DNA of 55,391 bases from Saccharofermentans sp. GTDB taxonomy: Bacteria > Bacillota > Clostridia > Saccharofermentanales > Saccharofermentanaceae. The position numbers were made by a program, and so were the translations under genes. Shown piece after piece: positions 1 through 7,889 of the stretch. Every line of letters begins with the position of its first letter. Positions within the stretch are counted from its first letter, which is position 1. The stretch spans positions 1-55,391 of the forward strand of contig JAKSRC010000013.1 of NCBI GenBank assembly GCA_024403855.1, given 5' to 3'. The notes below the pieces were generated by a model. The model made no database searches. It was given only the letters and a program-made list of their open reading frames with translations, and was not told where the DNA came from.

Positions 1-96
1 ATTTTACATCCAGTGAGATTTAGCTTCACCTCTGTTTAACTTTTTATCATGCCTCTCAAAACAATGCCTATCTGGCTTAACTCTTTATTTCGGAAT

Positions 97-633
97 CTAG
101 ATTATAGTGATTATTGCAAATAAATAAGTAGCTACTATAACGATAGTTTGGCTTACAAATAGAAGTCTAAGTTTTTGCTTACGAAGCAATAATAGTGAAC
201 TGATTCCACCGAAAATGAACCAACACAATCCGCAAACAACCCCATAAACTATTCCGCGACGTATAATCGGCTTTCTTATCTGTTCGGCTTTATTCTGATA
301 GTCTTTAAATATTTGTGCTATTTGATCTTGTTCAACAAAATCTTCAGGAACCGCCAGTATTAAATCATGTGAATTCGAATCCGGGCTACTATACTCAAAA
401 TTAATCAAATCGGTACTCAAATATGTAGGAACTACAGTTGTTCCTGCAGGAACAACAACCGAATAATCAATCCAATCGTTAATAATCTCCCTTTGAGTAG
501 TCAGTTGGAATCCTTCAGGCACTTCATTTTTAACAGGCACATACCAACTCTTTGCTATAGATAAATGTCTCTGAATAGCGAATAAGCCTACGCTCTCAAT
601 CAACAACATCAACAGAATAAGAACTTTTTTCAT
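97..633 (-). CDS. Small membrane protein of unknown function, three predicted TM segments
   Basis: I do not recognise this family. The protein has an N-terminal hydrophobic helix (about residues 3-18) that could be a signal anchor, an extracytoplasmic stretch of about 100 residues with a PAGTTV segment, a charged region (KDYQNKAEQIRK), and two C-terminal membrane helices. I chose the ATG at 633, not the in-frame ATG at 648, because GGGAG lies 8 bases upstream of it. That start overlaps the stop of a short upstream frame (ATGA), which suggests translational coupling. The architecture and the charged linker before TM2 resemble the protein at 49632-50258, so the two may be paralogues. Function is unknown; that it is a real gene is fairly likely from its clean topology and ribosome binding site. 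Confidence 0.6.
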   Translation of the reverse strand: MKKVLILLMLLIESVGLFAIQRHLSIAKSWYVPVKNEVPEGFQLTTQREIINDWIDYSVVVPAGTTVVPTYLSTDLINFEYSSPDSNSHDLILAVPEDFVEQDQIAQIFKDYQNKAEQIRKPIIRRGIVYGVVCGLCWFIFGGISSLLLLRKQKLRLLFVSQTIVIVATYLFAIITII

Positions 634-749
634 CCTACTTGCTCCCATGGCAAAATATAAGTCACTTGTCCAATATATGTTTTTTGAACTTTTCCTTCAT
701 TGTCTTTCTCGAGCACATATACCATGATCTTTATCGGAATTTTTAGCAT
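630..749 (-). CDS. Possible 39-codon ORF or gene remnant coupled to the membrane protein gene
   Basis: From an ATG at 749 the minus strand reads 39 codons beginning MLKIPIKIMVYVLEKDNEG and ending in TGA at 632-630. That stop overlaps the ATG of the following gene. The frame is open for only a few more codons upstream before a stop, and no convincing ribosome binding site precedes the ATG. It could be a leader peptide, a small real gene, or the 3' end of a decayed gene. I cannot assign a function. Confidence 0.25.
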   Translation of the reverse strand: MLKIPIKIMVYVLEKDNEGKVQKTYIGQVTYILPWEQVG

Positions 750-866
750 ATCACAAAAGTCTGTATACCCTCAATGTTCCAGCACGGTTTCCGGTGTGAA
801 ACTGATTCTCTTGCGGAATACGAATTAATGCTCCTACAACTGAAAAGTGATATTTGTCATCCAAAG

Positions 867-875
867 TGTTATAAT
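867..875 (+). promoter_or_regulatory. Extended -10 promoter of tRNA-Leu
   Basis: TGTTATAAT (extended -10) ends 11 bases before the 5' end of the tRNA. No good -35 is present at 17 bases (847-852 reads GTGATA), but the TGn extension can compensate. The position fits initiation just upstream of the tRNA. Confidence 0.6.
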
Positions 876-886
876 GAGTTTCGTAT

Positions 887-971
<85 letters not shown>

Positions 972-1005
972 TTTTTAATATTCAATGTGATTCAGGTTAT
1001 TGATT

Positions 1006-1488
1006 ATGTACGTTAGACGAGCTGAAGCAAAAGACATTCCGGGAATTTTGAATCTTCTTGTACAGGTTGATATGGTACACCATGTCGGCCGTCCTGACCT
1101 TTTTAAGGGCCCTGCGACCAAGTACAATGCTGAAGAATTAGAAGAAATTCTCACATGTGATAAGACTCCCGTTTTCGTTTGCGTTGACGACAATGAAAAT
1201 GTATTGGGTCACGCTTTCTGCGTCAGCAAGCAGGAACTTAATAACTCCGTACTTACTGACATCAAGAATCTTTACATTGACGATATCTGCGTTGATGAAA
1301 ATGCACGTGGCAAGCATGTAGGAACTTCTCTTTATAATCACGTTGAAGAATATGCCAAATCCAACGGTTTCTACAACATCACATTGAATGTCTGGACATG
1401 CAATCCAGGTGCCATCAAGTTCTATGAGTCATTGGGCTTCCAGCCTCAGAAAATTGGCATGGAAGTCATTCTACGTTCTACATATTGA
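1006..1488 (+). CDS. GNAT family N-acetyltransferase
   Basis: This is probably a cytosolic acetyl-CoA-dependent N-acetyltransferase of unknown substrate. The 160 residues span a complete GNAT fold: an N-terminal strand (MYVRRAEAKDIPGI), the beta4/alpha3 CoA-binding region with DDICVDENARGKHVGTSL (the R/Q-x-x-G-x-G/A-like motif), and a C-terminal VWTCNPGAIKFYESLGF segment typical of the family. I prefer the ATG at 1006 over the TTG at 1000 because the AGG at 994-996 is then correctly spaced. It lies 34 bases after tRNA-Leu with no terminator, so read-through from the tRNA promoter may transcribe it. The zinc-ribbon gene that follows has its own promoter. Confidence 0.85.
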   Translation: MYVRRAEAKDIPGILNLLVQVDMVHHVGRPDLFKGPATKYNAEELEEILTCDKTPVFVCVDDNENVLGHAFCVSKQELNNSVLTDIKNLYIDDICVDENARGKHVGTSLYNHVEEYAKSNGFYNITLNVWTCNPGAIKFYESLGFQPQKIGMEVILRSTY

Positions 1489-1499
1489 TTCACTTTTAA

Positions 1500-1529
1500 T
1501 TGACAAGAATACTGCCATTTTTGTATATT
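1500..1529 (+). promoter_or_regulatory. Sigma-A promoter for the zinc-ribbon membrane protein
   Basis: TTGACA (1500-1505) is separated by 18 bases from TATATT (1524-1529). AGAGGTAG then lies upstream of the ATG at 1561. The -35 is a perfect consensus match. Confidence 0.65.
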
Positions 1530-1560
1530 GATTGAGGAATAAACAAAAAGAGGTAGTTTT

Positions 1561-3144
1561 ATGGCTATTTGGGATAGTCCTACTAAGAATAGTAGGTTTG
1601 GTGGTTCTGCAACCACAACATTTTCAGCCAATTCAATCAAGTGTCCGAACTGCGCATCGAATCTTGTTTTCGATGCTTCACACGGGGCAAACATCTGCAG
1701 GAACTGCGGTGGACTTTTCGATCCGGAAACACTCGACAAGGTTGGCTCTTTCGGTCTTGTCAGTCCCGAAAAGGATTACGACGGAACAATTGAAATCAGC
1801 AAGGAAGACGAGAACAGAGTCGAAATCGTCTGTAACTCATGCGGTGCTGAAATCGTCACAGACAAGAATACATCTTCAACATTCTGTGCCTTCTGCGGCT
1901 CCCCTGCACTTGTCACAAGAAGACTTACTCGTGAGTTCAAGCCTGATTACATAATTCCTTTCAAGTTCGATAAGGAAAAGGCTATTAAGCTTTTCGAAGA
2001 GCATTGTGCAAAGATCGACCATCTTCCGAAGAATTTCAAATCAAAGAAGTTCCTCTCCAAGATGACCGGCCTTTATGTTCCTACATGGATCATTTCCACT
2101 GAGGTTGAAGTAAATGTTGTCGGCAAAGGCAACAAGGGTAAAATGGTTGACTCGGCATATTCCGAAAACCATGCTTCCACCGTTGGCAACTATTCGATGC
2201 TCACATACGGCAAAGTCAGATTCAGACTCAAGAATGTTCCTTTCGATGGAGAAAGACAGATAGCCGACAGACTCATGGCGGCAGCAGAGCCATTTGATTA
2301 TTCAGAACTCGAAAGTTTCAGACCTGAATACCTTCAGGGATTCTTTGCCGAGAAGTACGATGAACAGCCTCTCGACATGACAGACAGAATTTACAAGAGA
2401 CTCGACAAATACGCTTTAAAAGTCTGTGATGAAGTCACTTTTGGTTACGATGATTTTGTACCCGATTCAAGCGCCAGCATAACAAGATACAATAATCAGA
2501 ATATCAAGTATGCGCTTCTCCCCTGCTGGTTCTTAAGCTTCGAATACGATGGCAGAACATACCAGTACATTGTAAACGGCCAGACAGGCAAAGTATCCGG
2601 CGAATTTCCGTATTCAAAAGGTTGGGAAACCATTGAGAGAACCGGCAGACGTGCAAAGATGAATGCTGTAAGTTTCAACTCAGGTCTTCGTGTCATCCTT
2701 TACCTTCTTCCTGCGATTGCTCTTGGTGTTGCTCGTGTTGTTCTTGAGAACAGATCATCTGCCGGATTTATGAAGATTCTCTACCTCAAGCCGACAGAAT
2801 TCTTTTTACTTGTAGGGACCATATGTCTTGCCGTATATTTCCTCGCAGAAATCCTTCCAAAAATCCTTCTTAGCAAGGAAAAGAAAGCCATCGCATCCTT
2901 TGCAGAAGCAAACAGCCATGAATTAGCTCCTGAACAGAATGTAGCAGCTTATTACGATACGAGATTCCCAATGGTCGCTTATGAGACCACAAAAGATTTC
3001 GTATCTCTTGAAGAAGGCTGGAGATACGGCGAAAAGGAATCTTTTGACTTCAAGACAGCTATGCCTGAGATTGAAGAATATGCCGAAGACGAGAATGCTA
3101 CCGAATTCGAAAAGCAGGGCCACGGCAGACGCATGATGGAATAA
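1561..3144 (+). CDS. Membrane-anchored protein with two N-terminal zinc ribbons
   Basis: This 527-residue protein has two CxxC-CxxC zinc ribbons: C28/C31 with C46/C49, and C91/C94 with C109/C112. A large soluble central domain (about 115-365) follows, then two membrane helices (about 377-396 and 414-432) and a roughly 95-residue acidic C-terminal tail. The order resembles a family of clostridial 'TFIIB-type zinc ribbon' proteins with no settled function. The start is supported by AGAGGTAG six to ten bases upstream and by the promoter at 1500. The gene stands alone between its promoter and a strong terminator at 3169. The zinc ribbons probably serve structure or protein contact; a role in transcription is not supported because the protein is membrane-bound. 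Confidence 0.75.
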   Translation: MAIWDSPTKNSRFGGSATTTFSANSIKCPNCASNLVFDASHGANICRNCGGLFDPETLDKVGSFGLVSPEKDYDGTIEISKEDENRVEIVCNSCGAEIVTDKNTSSTFCAFCGSPALVTRRLTREFKPDYIIPFKFDKEKAIKLFEEHCAKIDHLPKNFKSKKFLSKMTGLYVPTWIISTEVEVNVVGKGNKGKMVDSAYSENHASTVGNYSMLTYGKVRFRLKNVPFDGERQIADRLMAAAEPFDYSELESFRPEYLQGFFAEKYDEQPLDMTDRIYKRLDKYALKVCDEVTFGYDDFVPDSSASITRYNNQNIKYALLPCWFLSFEYDGRTYQYIVNGQTGKVSGEFPYSKGWETIERTGRRAKMNAVSFNSGLRVILYLLPAIALGVARVVLENRSSAGFMKILYLKPTEFFLLVGTICLAVYFLAEILPKILLSKEKKAIASFAEANSHELAPEQNVAAYYDTRFPMVAYETTKDFVSLEEGWRYGEKESFDFKTAMPEIEEYAEDENATEFEKQGHGRRMME

Positions 3145-3168
3145 TCCGCATACAAACACTTGATTACT

Positions 3169-3203
3169 AAGGGGCGTGGTAAGACTACCACTCCCCTTTT
3201 ATA
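3169..3203 (+). terminator. Intrinsic terminator after the zinc-ribbon gene
   Basis: AAGGGG-C-GTGGTA and TACCAC-T-CCCCTT form a long stem with the loop AGAC, followed by TTTTATATT. It lies about 25 bases after the stop codon. Confidence 0.85.
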
Positions 3204-3297
3204 TTGTGTATCTAATCAGATGGTAGGCATGAGCAATCCGCAAGCACCACCCAAATTGAAATTTCAAAAAAGTGACAGAAATGAACCCTCAAAAGTG

Positions 3298-3376
3298 CAC
3301 TTTTTCTGAAATTTCCGGAAAATTTCAGAATTTCTACCTAATATGACACGATTTTTGAAATCCTGGTGAAATCGGG
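3298..3376 (+). repeat. 79-bp dispersed repeat, copy A
   Basis: This segment matches the reverse complement of 55260-55338 at 76 of 79 positions by eye; the three differences are all C/T transitions. It contains the internal palindrome TTCTGAAATTT/AAATTTCAGAA around a CCGG centre, and CGATTT...AAATCG at its other end. Immediately upstream, about 3258-3277 (GAAATTTCAAAAAAGTGACA) is a degenerate inverted copy of its TGACACGATTTTTGAAATCC part. The rest of the region 3204-3470 holds no gene that I can support. Confidence 0.8.
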
Positions 3377-3470
3377 TGGGAGCGTTCTTTTTCGAGTTGG
3401 GATTTAAGGTGTTTTCGGGCAATTGGGGTGAGGACAAATTCTAAGGCAAATTTGAACCGTAACCACGCAA

Positions 3471-3502
3471 GAAAAAAGGGCCGCTCTGACGAGCAGCCCT
3501 CA
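3471..3502 (-). terminator. Intrinsic terminator of the HerA-like gene
   Basis: On the minus strand AGGGCTGCTC, loop GTCA, GAGCGGCCCT is followed by TTTTTTC. It lies about 20 bases after the stop codon at 3521. Confidence 0.85.
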
Positions 3503-3520
3503 AAAATCGTGTATTTAAGA

Positions 3521-5137
3521 TTAGAGCTGAGGTGTATCGTTGTGCTGTGTTCTGGGGCTCTTGTTTACATGGATGAACATGTTGTGCAAGAGGTTAACAG
3601 AAGTAAGGATAACTTCACCCTGATTGAGCTTTCTTACGTGCTTGATAGCGTAATCGTCAAGGTGGCTCTCTACTGCATGAATCTCATCGTTAAGCATGAG
3701 TCTGTGGATGAGCATTGTACCGATCTGACCGAAGAGGATCGGAGATACGTCCTTAGGGTTCTGTGTTGTGAGGTAAAGGAATATACCCTTCTTACGACCT
3801 TCTCTTGCGAGGAGTGTAAGACCGCCGTGATATTCCTTGTCAGAATATCTGGACTTAGCATATCTGTGAACCTCATCGATGAAGAATACGAACGGGCAAA
3901 CCTCGTCTTTTGCCATTACGAATGTACTTACGAGGTCGATGATCATACCACCGATACCTTCTGAAGCACCGAGTTGTGATGTGTCGATGTAAAGACTTGC
4001 TTCAGGAATATGTACGAAGTCTTCAATTACATCGAGAAGGTTATACATGCTCGGATCGTTAGAGAAGAATGACAGGAACTTTGTGTTTGTCATCTGATAC
4101 TGAATCTTCTGAACGAGAGAAGAATTAAGGTTAGCTCTGAGCGTGTCATAACGATACTTGAAGTTGTAGTTATTATCTCTGTCAGGCTCGCAAACAGACT
4201 CTGCCTGAATCTGCTCAGGGAGAAGATTGATATTGAAATCAACGTCATCCTTACCTACTGAAGCGATATTCTCCTGAACTTCTTCGATGTCCTCACCAAC
4301 CTTAGGATAGTAAGTGTTCTGACCAATCTTCTTCATGTAACGGAGAGATGTAATTGCCTCAGAAAGAACTGCGCCCTGGCTGCTGTTCTCTGTCTCGAAA
4401 AGTTTCTCCCACTGCTCCATGGAAATCTTTCCGGGAGATACTGTTGTATCAACGCCAAGAGTAAGCTTTGTAATCTCTTCATCAGTAAATGCGTTTCTAT
4501 ATTCGCCTGTAGGGTCGATGATAAGAGCCTTTCTCTTTGAAGAAACAACCTTATCAAGGATAGCAAGTGCTGTAGTAGACTTACCACTGTTTGTAGCACC
4601 GATGCACATAAGGTGACGGTTGAAAAGTGTGCTGGGCTTAAGTCTTACTTCTGCCTGAGACTTGTTGAGGTATGTAGCGAAAGCCGGAAGAGGCTCCTCA
4701 TTAACTCCTGTAAATTCAAGAGATTCGAGGAAAAGCTTATAGACATCATCTGTAGCAAGGTAAACCTTATCTGTGATACCGAGTGTATTAAAGCCTGCAA
4801 GCTGGAATTTATTAGAATCTGTAGGCATGAGTGAGATTGTATCGATGCAGACTTCCTGGTAATCGCTGGTCTTAGTATCACCTGTCTTCATCTCATAGAT
4901 GCTCTTTCTTGAAGCCTTATTCTCGAAAATCTCTCCAAGGAAAATACCTACTACTGAATCGATAACTACGAAATTGTTAATTGTATTAGGAAGAAATGAT
5001 TTATTGAATTTAGATCTGTCAGACATAAGGTCGAAATTCTCAACCTGAGCAACGCAGTTACTTCTGTAAACCTGGGTAACCTGTCCAATATAAAAATCAG
5101 CTGGATTCTTTCCTGCAAATAGGGATTCGAGTGTCAT
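3521..5137 (-). CDS. HerA-like P-loop ATPase (DUF87, FtsK/HerA superfamily)
   Basis: The 538-residue protein starts with a beta-rich HAS-barrel-like region (about 1-130, with FYIGQVTQVYRSN). The ATPase core follows: Walker A GATNSGKST (180-188), IIDPTGEY after the next strand, Walker B FVFFIDEV with D421/E422, and TTQNP (about 457) as sensor. HerA proteins are ring-forming DNA translocases, usually working with the NurA nuclease or with defence effectors. No nuclease gene is adjacent: the neighbours are lepA upstream and a terminator downstream, so the partner is unknown. AGGAGG at 5144-5149 supports the start. The lepA terminator (5257-5285) separates it from the operon upstream, and a TATAAT at 5194-5199 (minus) could be its own -10. 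Confidence 0.85.
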   Translation of the reverse strand: MTLESLFAGKNPADFYIGQVTQVYRSNCVAQVENFDLMSDRSKFNKSFLPNTINNFVVIDSVVGIFLGEIFENKASRKSIYEMKTGDTKTSDYQEVCIDTISLMPTDSNKFQLAGFNTLGITDKVYLATDDVYKLFLESLEFTGVNEEPLPAFATYLNKSQAEVRLKPSTLFNRHLMCIGATNSGKSTTALAILDKVVSSKRKALIIDPTGEYRNAFTDEEITKLTLGVDTTVSPGKISMEQWEKLFETENSSQGAVLSEAITSLRYMKKIGQNTYYPKVGEDIEEVQENIASVGKDDVDFNINLLPEQIQAESVCEPDRDNNYNFKYRYDTLRANLNSSLVQKIQYQMTNTKFLSFFSNDPSMYNLLDVIEDFVHIPEASLYIDTSQLGASEGIGGMIIDLVSTFVMAKDEVCPFVFFIDEVHRYAKSRYSDKEYHGGLTLLAREGRKKGIFLYLTTQNPKDVSPILFGQIGTMLIHRLMLNDEIHAVESHLDDYAIKHVRKLNQGEVILTSVNLLHNMFIHVNKSPRTQHNDTPQL

Positions 5138-5193
5138 AATGAACCTCCTGAAAAAGTATGTGAAAGGACATCACGTCCGTAAAGCACCAATAT

Positions 5194-5199
5194 ATTATA
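5194..5199 (-). promoter_or_regulatory. Candidate -10 of the HerA-like gene
   Basis: TATAAT on the minus strand lies about 60 bases before the ATG; no clear -35 is visible. A short imperfect palindrome, GGACgtgatGTCC (5166-5178), lies in the leader and could be a hairpin or operator. Confidence 0.4.
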
Positions 5200-5249
5200 A
5201 CCTCAATTATGATAAATTAGTAATGAATTATAAAAATAGAAGATATAAA

Positions 5250-5285
5250 AATTAAAAGAGGTGCCTGTCAAAGACACCTCTAATT
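5250..5285 (-). terminator. Intrinsic terminator of the hisS-aspS-lepB-lepA operon
   Basis: On the minus strand AGAGGTGTC, a short loop, then GCACCTCT is followed by TTTTAATTTTT. It starts directly after the lepA stop codon. Confidence 0.85.
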
Positions 5286-5287
5286 AT

Positions 5288-7102
5288 TTACTCATCATCA
5301 AGCTTCAAAACGCTCATGAAGGCTTCCTGAGGAACTTCGACAGAACCTACCTGTCTCATTCTCTTCTTACCTTCCTTCTGCTTCTCCAAGAGTTTCTTCT
5401 TACGTGAAATATCACCGCCATAGCACTTGGAAGTAACGTCCTTACGGTAAGCCTTGATTGTTTCTCTTGCAATGATCTTACCGCCGATTGCAGCCTGAAC
5501 AGGAATCTCGAACTGCTGCCTCGGGATGTTCTCCTTGAGCTTTTCGCACATTCTTCTTCCTCTTGCATATGCCTTGTCAGCATGAACGATAAATGAAAGT
5601 GCATCAACGACATCACCATTAAGGAGAATATCAAGTTTGACAAGCTTTGATCTCTCATAGCCGGCAGGCTCATAGTCGAGGGACGCATAACCTCTGGTCC
5701 TTGACTTCAACGCATCGAAGAAGTCGTAGATGATCTCGTTTAATGGCATCTTGTAGTGTAGCATTACGCGCTTATCATCAAGATACTTCATATCTGTATA
5801 TTCGCCACGTCTCTCCTGACAAAGCTCCATGATGTTACCGACATATTCTTTAGGAAGCATTATCGTAGCTTTAACGATAGGCTCTTCCATGTAGTCGATT
5901 GAAGCCGGATCCGGCATATTGGTAGGATTCGAGCAGTCAACGACAGAACCGTCAGTAAGGTAGATCTTATAAATAACTGAAGGTGCTGTACTGATAAGAT
6001 CAAGATTGAATTCTCTTTCGAGTCTTTCCTGGATTACTTCATAGTGCAAAAGGCCCAGGAATCCGCATCTGAAACCAAATCCCAAAGCGGCAGAAGTCTC
6101 TGCATCAAAGGAAAGTGCTGCATCGTTAAGTCTTAACTTTTCCAATGCATCCTTAAGGTCGCCATATCTGGCACCATCGACAGGATAAATACCGCAGAAA
6201 ACCATCTGCTGAATTCCCTTATAACCAATGAGAGGCTCAGTAGCAGGATTCAAAGCAAGAGTTACAGTATCGCCCGGAGCCGTATCTCTTACGTTCTTAA
6301 TCGATGCGCAGATGTAACCTACTTCGCCGGCTTTAAGGCTTTCTGTAGGCACAAGTTCACCCGGATGAAACATACCGAGTTCAGTAACTGTGAATTCCTT
6401 TCCGGAGTGCATCATCCTGATACGGTCACCTGTCTTAACAGTACCGTTCTTAACTCTTACACTTACGATAACGCCTCTATATGAATCGTACTTGGAATCG
6501 AAAACAAGAGCCTGCAAAGGCAATGTCTCATCACCTTCAGGTGAAGGAAGATACTCGACAACCTTCTCAAGAACTTCATCAATATTGATATCGCTCTTTG
6601 CTGATACCAAAGGAGCATAAGAAGCATCAAGTCCGATGTCATCTTCAATCTCCTGGCGAACCTCTTCAGGTCTTGCTGAAGGGAGGTCGATCTTGTTAAT
6701 TACAGGAAGGACTTCAAGATCAGCATCTACTGCGAGATAAACATTCGCGAGTGTCTGCGCCTCAACGCCCTGGGAACTGTCTACGACAAGGATTGCACCA
6801 TCGCAAGCTGCAAGCGATCTTGAAACTTCGTAATTGAAGTCTACATGGCCTGGAGTGTCGATGAGGTTTAAGAGATACTTATTGCCGTCCTTGGCTTCGT
6901 AAGGAAGTCTTACAGCCTGAGACTTGATCGTGATACCTCTCTCACGCTCGATATCCATGTTATCGAGAATCTGGTCCTGCATCTCGCGCTTTTCTCTTAC
7001 GTGAGTATGCTCGATCAAACGGTCAGCAAGCGTAGACTTGCCGTGATCGATATGTGCGATTATGCAGAAGTTTCTTATGTATTTACGGTAGTTGTCACTC
7101 AT
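5288..7102 (-). CDS. lepA: Elongation factor 4 (LepA) GTPase
   Basis: LepA is a ribosome-binding translational GTPase of the EF-G family, proposed to back-translocate or help assemble ribosomes. The 604 residues match the usual family length. The G domain shows AHIDHGKST (G1, about 16-24), DTPGHVDF (G3) and NKIDLP (G4). A beta-barrel domain, EF-G-like domains III and V, and the LepA-specific C-terminal domain ([15 protein letters not shown]; later [20 protein letters not shown]) follow. The start [11 protein letters not shown] lies 13 bases after the lepB stop, so the two genes are co-transcribed, as in many bacteria. Nothing looks truncated. Confidence 0.98.
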   Translation of the reverse strand: MSDNYRKYIRNFCIIAHIDHGKSTLADRLIEHTHVREKREMQDQILDNMDIERERGITIKSQAVRLPYEAKDGNKYLLNLIDTPGHVDFNYEVSRSLAACDGAILVVDSSQGVEAQTLANVYLAVDADLEVLPVINKIDLPSARPEEVRQEIEDDIGLDASYAPLVSAKSDINIDEVLEKVVEYLPSPEGDETLPLQALVFDSKYDSYRGVIVSVRVKNGTVKTGDRIRMMHSGKEFTVTELGMFHPGELVPTESLKAGEVGYICASIKNVRDTAPGDTVTLALNPATEPLIGYKGIQQMVFCGIYPVDGARYGDLKDALEKLRLNDAALSFDAETSAALGFGFRCGFLGLLHYEVIQERLEREFNLDLISTAPSVIYKIYLTDGSVVDCSNPTNMPDPASIDYMEEPIVKATIMLPKEYVGNIMELCQERRGEYTDMKYLDDKRVMLHYKMPLNEIIYDFFDALKSRTRGYASLDYEPAGYERSKLVKLDILLNGDVVDALSFIVHADKAYARGRRMCEKLKENIPRQQFEIPVQAAIGGKIIARETIKAYRKDVTSKCYGGDISRKKKLLEKQKEGKKRMRQVGSVEVPQEAFMSVLKLDDE

Positions 7103-7115
7103 TTATTAATTCCTT

Positions 7116-7889
7116 TCAGAGTATCTTGATTTCGTTAAACGGATATACTCTGATGATGGCCACTGCCTTAATTCTGTTTACTGTAAAAGGTCCTAAATTA
7201 CGTGAATCGTTACTGACAGGTCTGTTATCACCCAGACAGAAATATTCATCATCTCCAAGAACAACCTCGTTGTAGCCCTTCTTCAGACCATCATCCATCA
7301 TGGTTGTCTTTATGCCTGTAGGAAGGTAATTTTCCTGCAGGAGGAAGAATTCCTCGCTATCCTTAGCCTTGATATAAACATTTCCTTCATCGATTCTGAT
7401 TGTCTCACCCGGAAGACCGACTACTCTCTTAATGAGATACTCTTTGCTGTTATAGCCGTCCATATTCTTGCCGTCTAATACAACGATATCGCCGCGCTTA
7501 AATGACTTGAAATATGTGGAGATCTTCTGTGTGAAGATAACATCACCGGAGCTCAAAGTCGGGAACATTGAATCGCCATATACGTTATCTCTCTGGACGA
7601 GGAATACAACGATAAAAATTCCCGCAAGAATACCAATGCAGATTGTACGAATCCAGTCAAAGACTTCATATGCAGCCGTACCCTTTTCGAGCTTTCTGCT
7701 CTTGGCAAAAGCTTTCTCTTCAGATATGGCGTTTTCTTCGTCGACTGCTTCCTTGAGAGAAATATCCTTGTCTTCCGTAACGGAACTCTTGGACGCAAGA
7801 TCCTTTTCGCCTTTTACAGCAAGATCTTTCTTGGGAGCTACATCACCAAATACGAAGTCGTCGTTTGAATTCTTCAATTCTTTGCTCAT
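7116..7889 (-). CDS. lepB: Signal peptidase I
   Basis: This membrane serine protease of family S26 removes signal peptides from secreted proteins. Of its 257 residues, the first 75 form an acidic, lysine-rich cytoplasmic tail, longer than is typical. One membrane helix (about 78-98) follows, then the extracellular catalytic domain with Ser107 in YGDSMFPTL and Lys154 in EYLIKRVVGLPGET. A C-terminal GDNRPVSNDSR box completes the signature. Its ATG shares a base with the aspS stop (TGATG), implying translational coupling. It lies between aspS and lepA in the same operon. Confidence 0.96.
   Translation of the reverse strand: MSKELKNSNDDFVFGDVAPKKDLAVKGEKDLASKSSVTEDKDISLKEAVDEENAISEEKAFAKSRKLEKGTAAYEVFDWIRTICIGILAGIFIVVFLVQRDNVYGDSMFPTLSSGDVIFTQKISTYFKSFKRGDIVVLDGKNMDGYNSKEYLIKRVVGLPGETIRIDEGNVYIKAKDSEEFFLLQENYLPTGIKTTMMDDGLKKGYNEVVLGDDEYFCLGDNRPVSNDSRNLGPFTVNRIKAVAIIRVYPFNEIKIL

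Noticed and set aside
3428..3964. Plus-strand ORF of 178 residues
   Set aside because: It lies antisense to the HerA-like gene and its terminator; no ribosome binding site or family signature.
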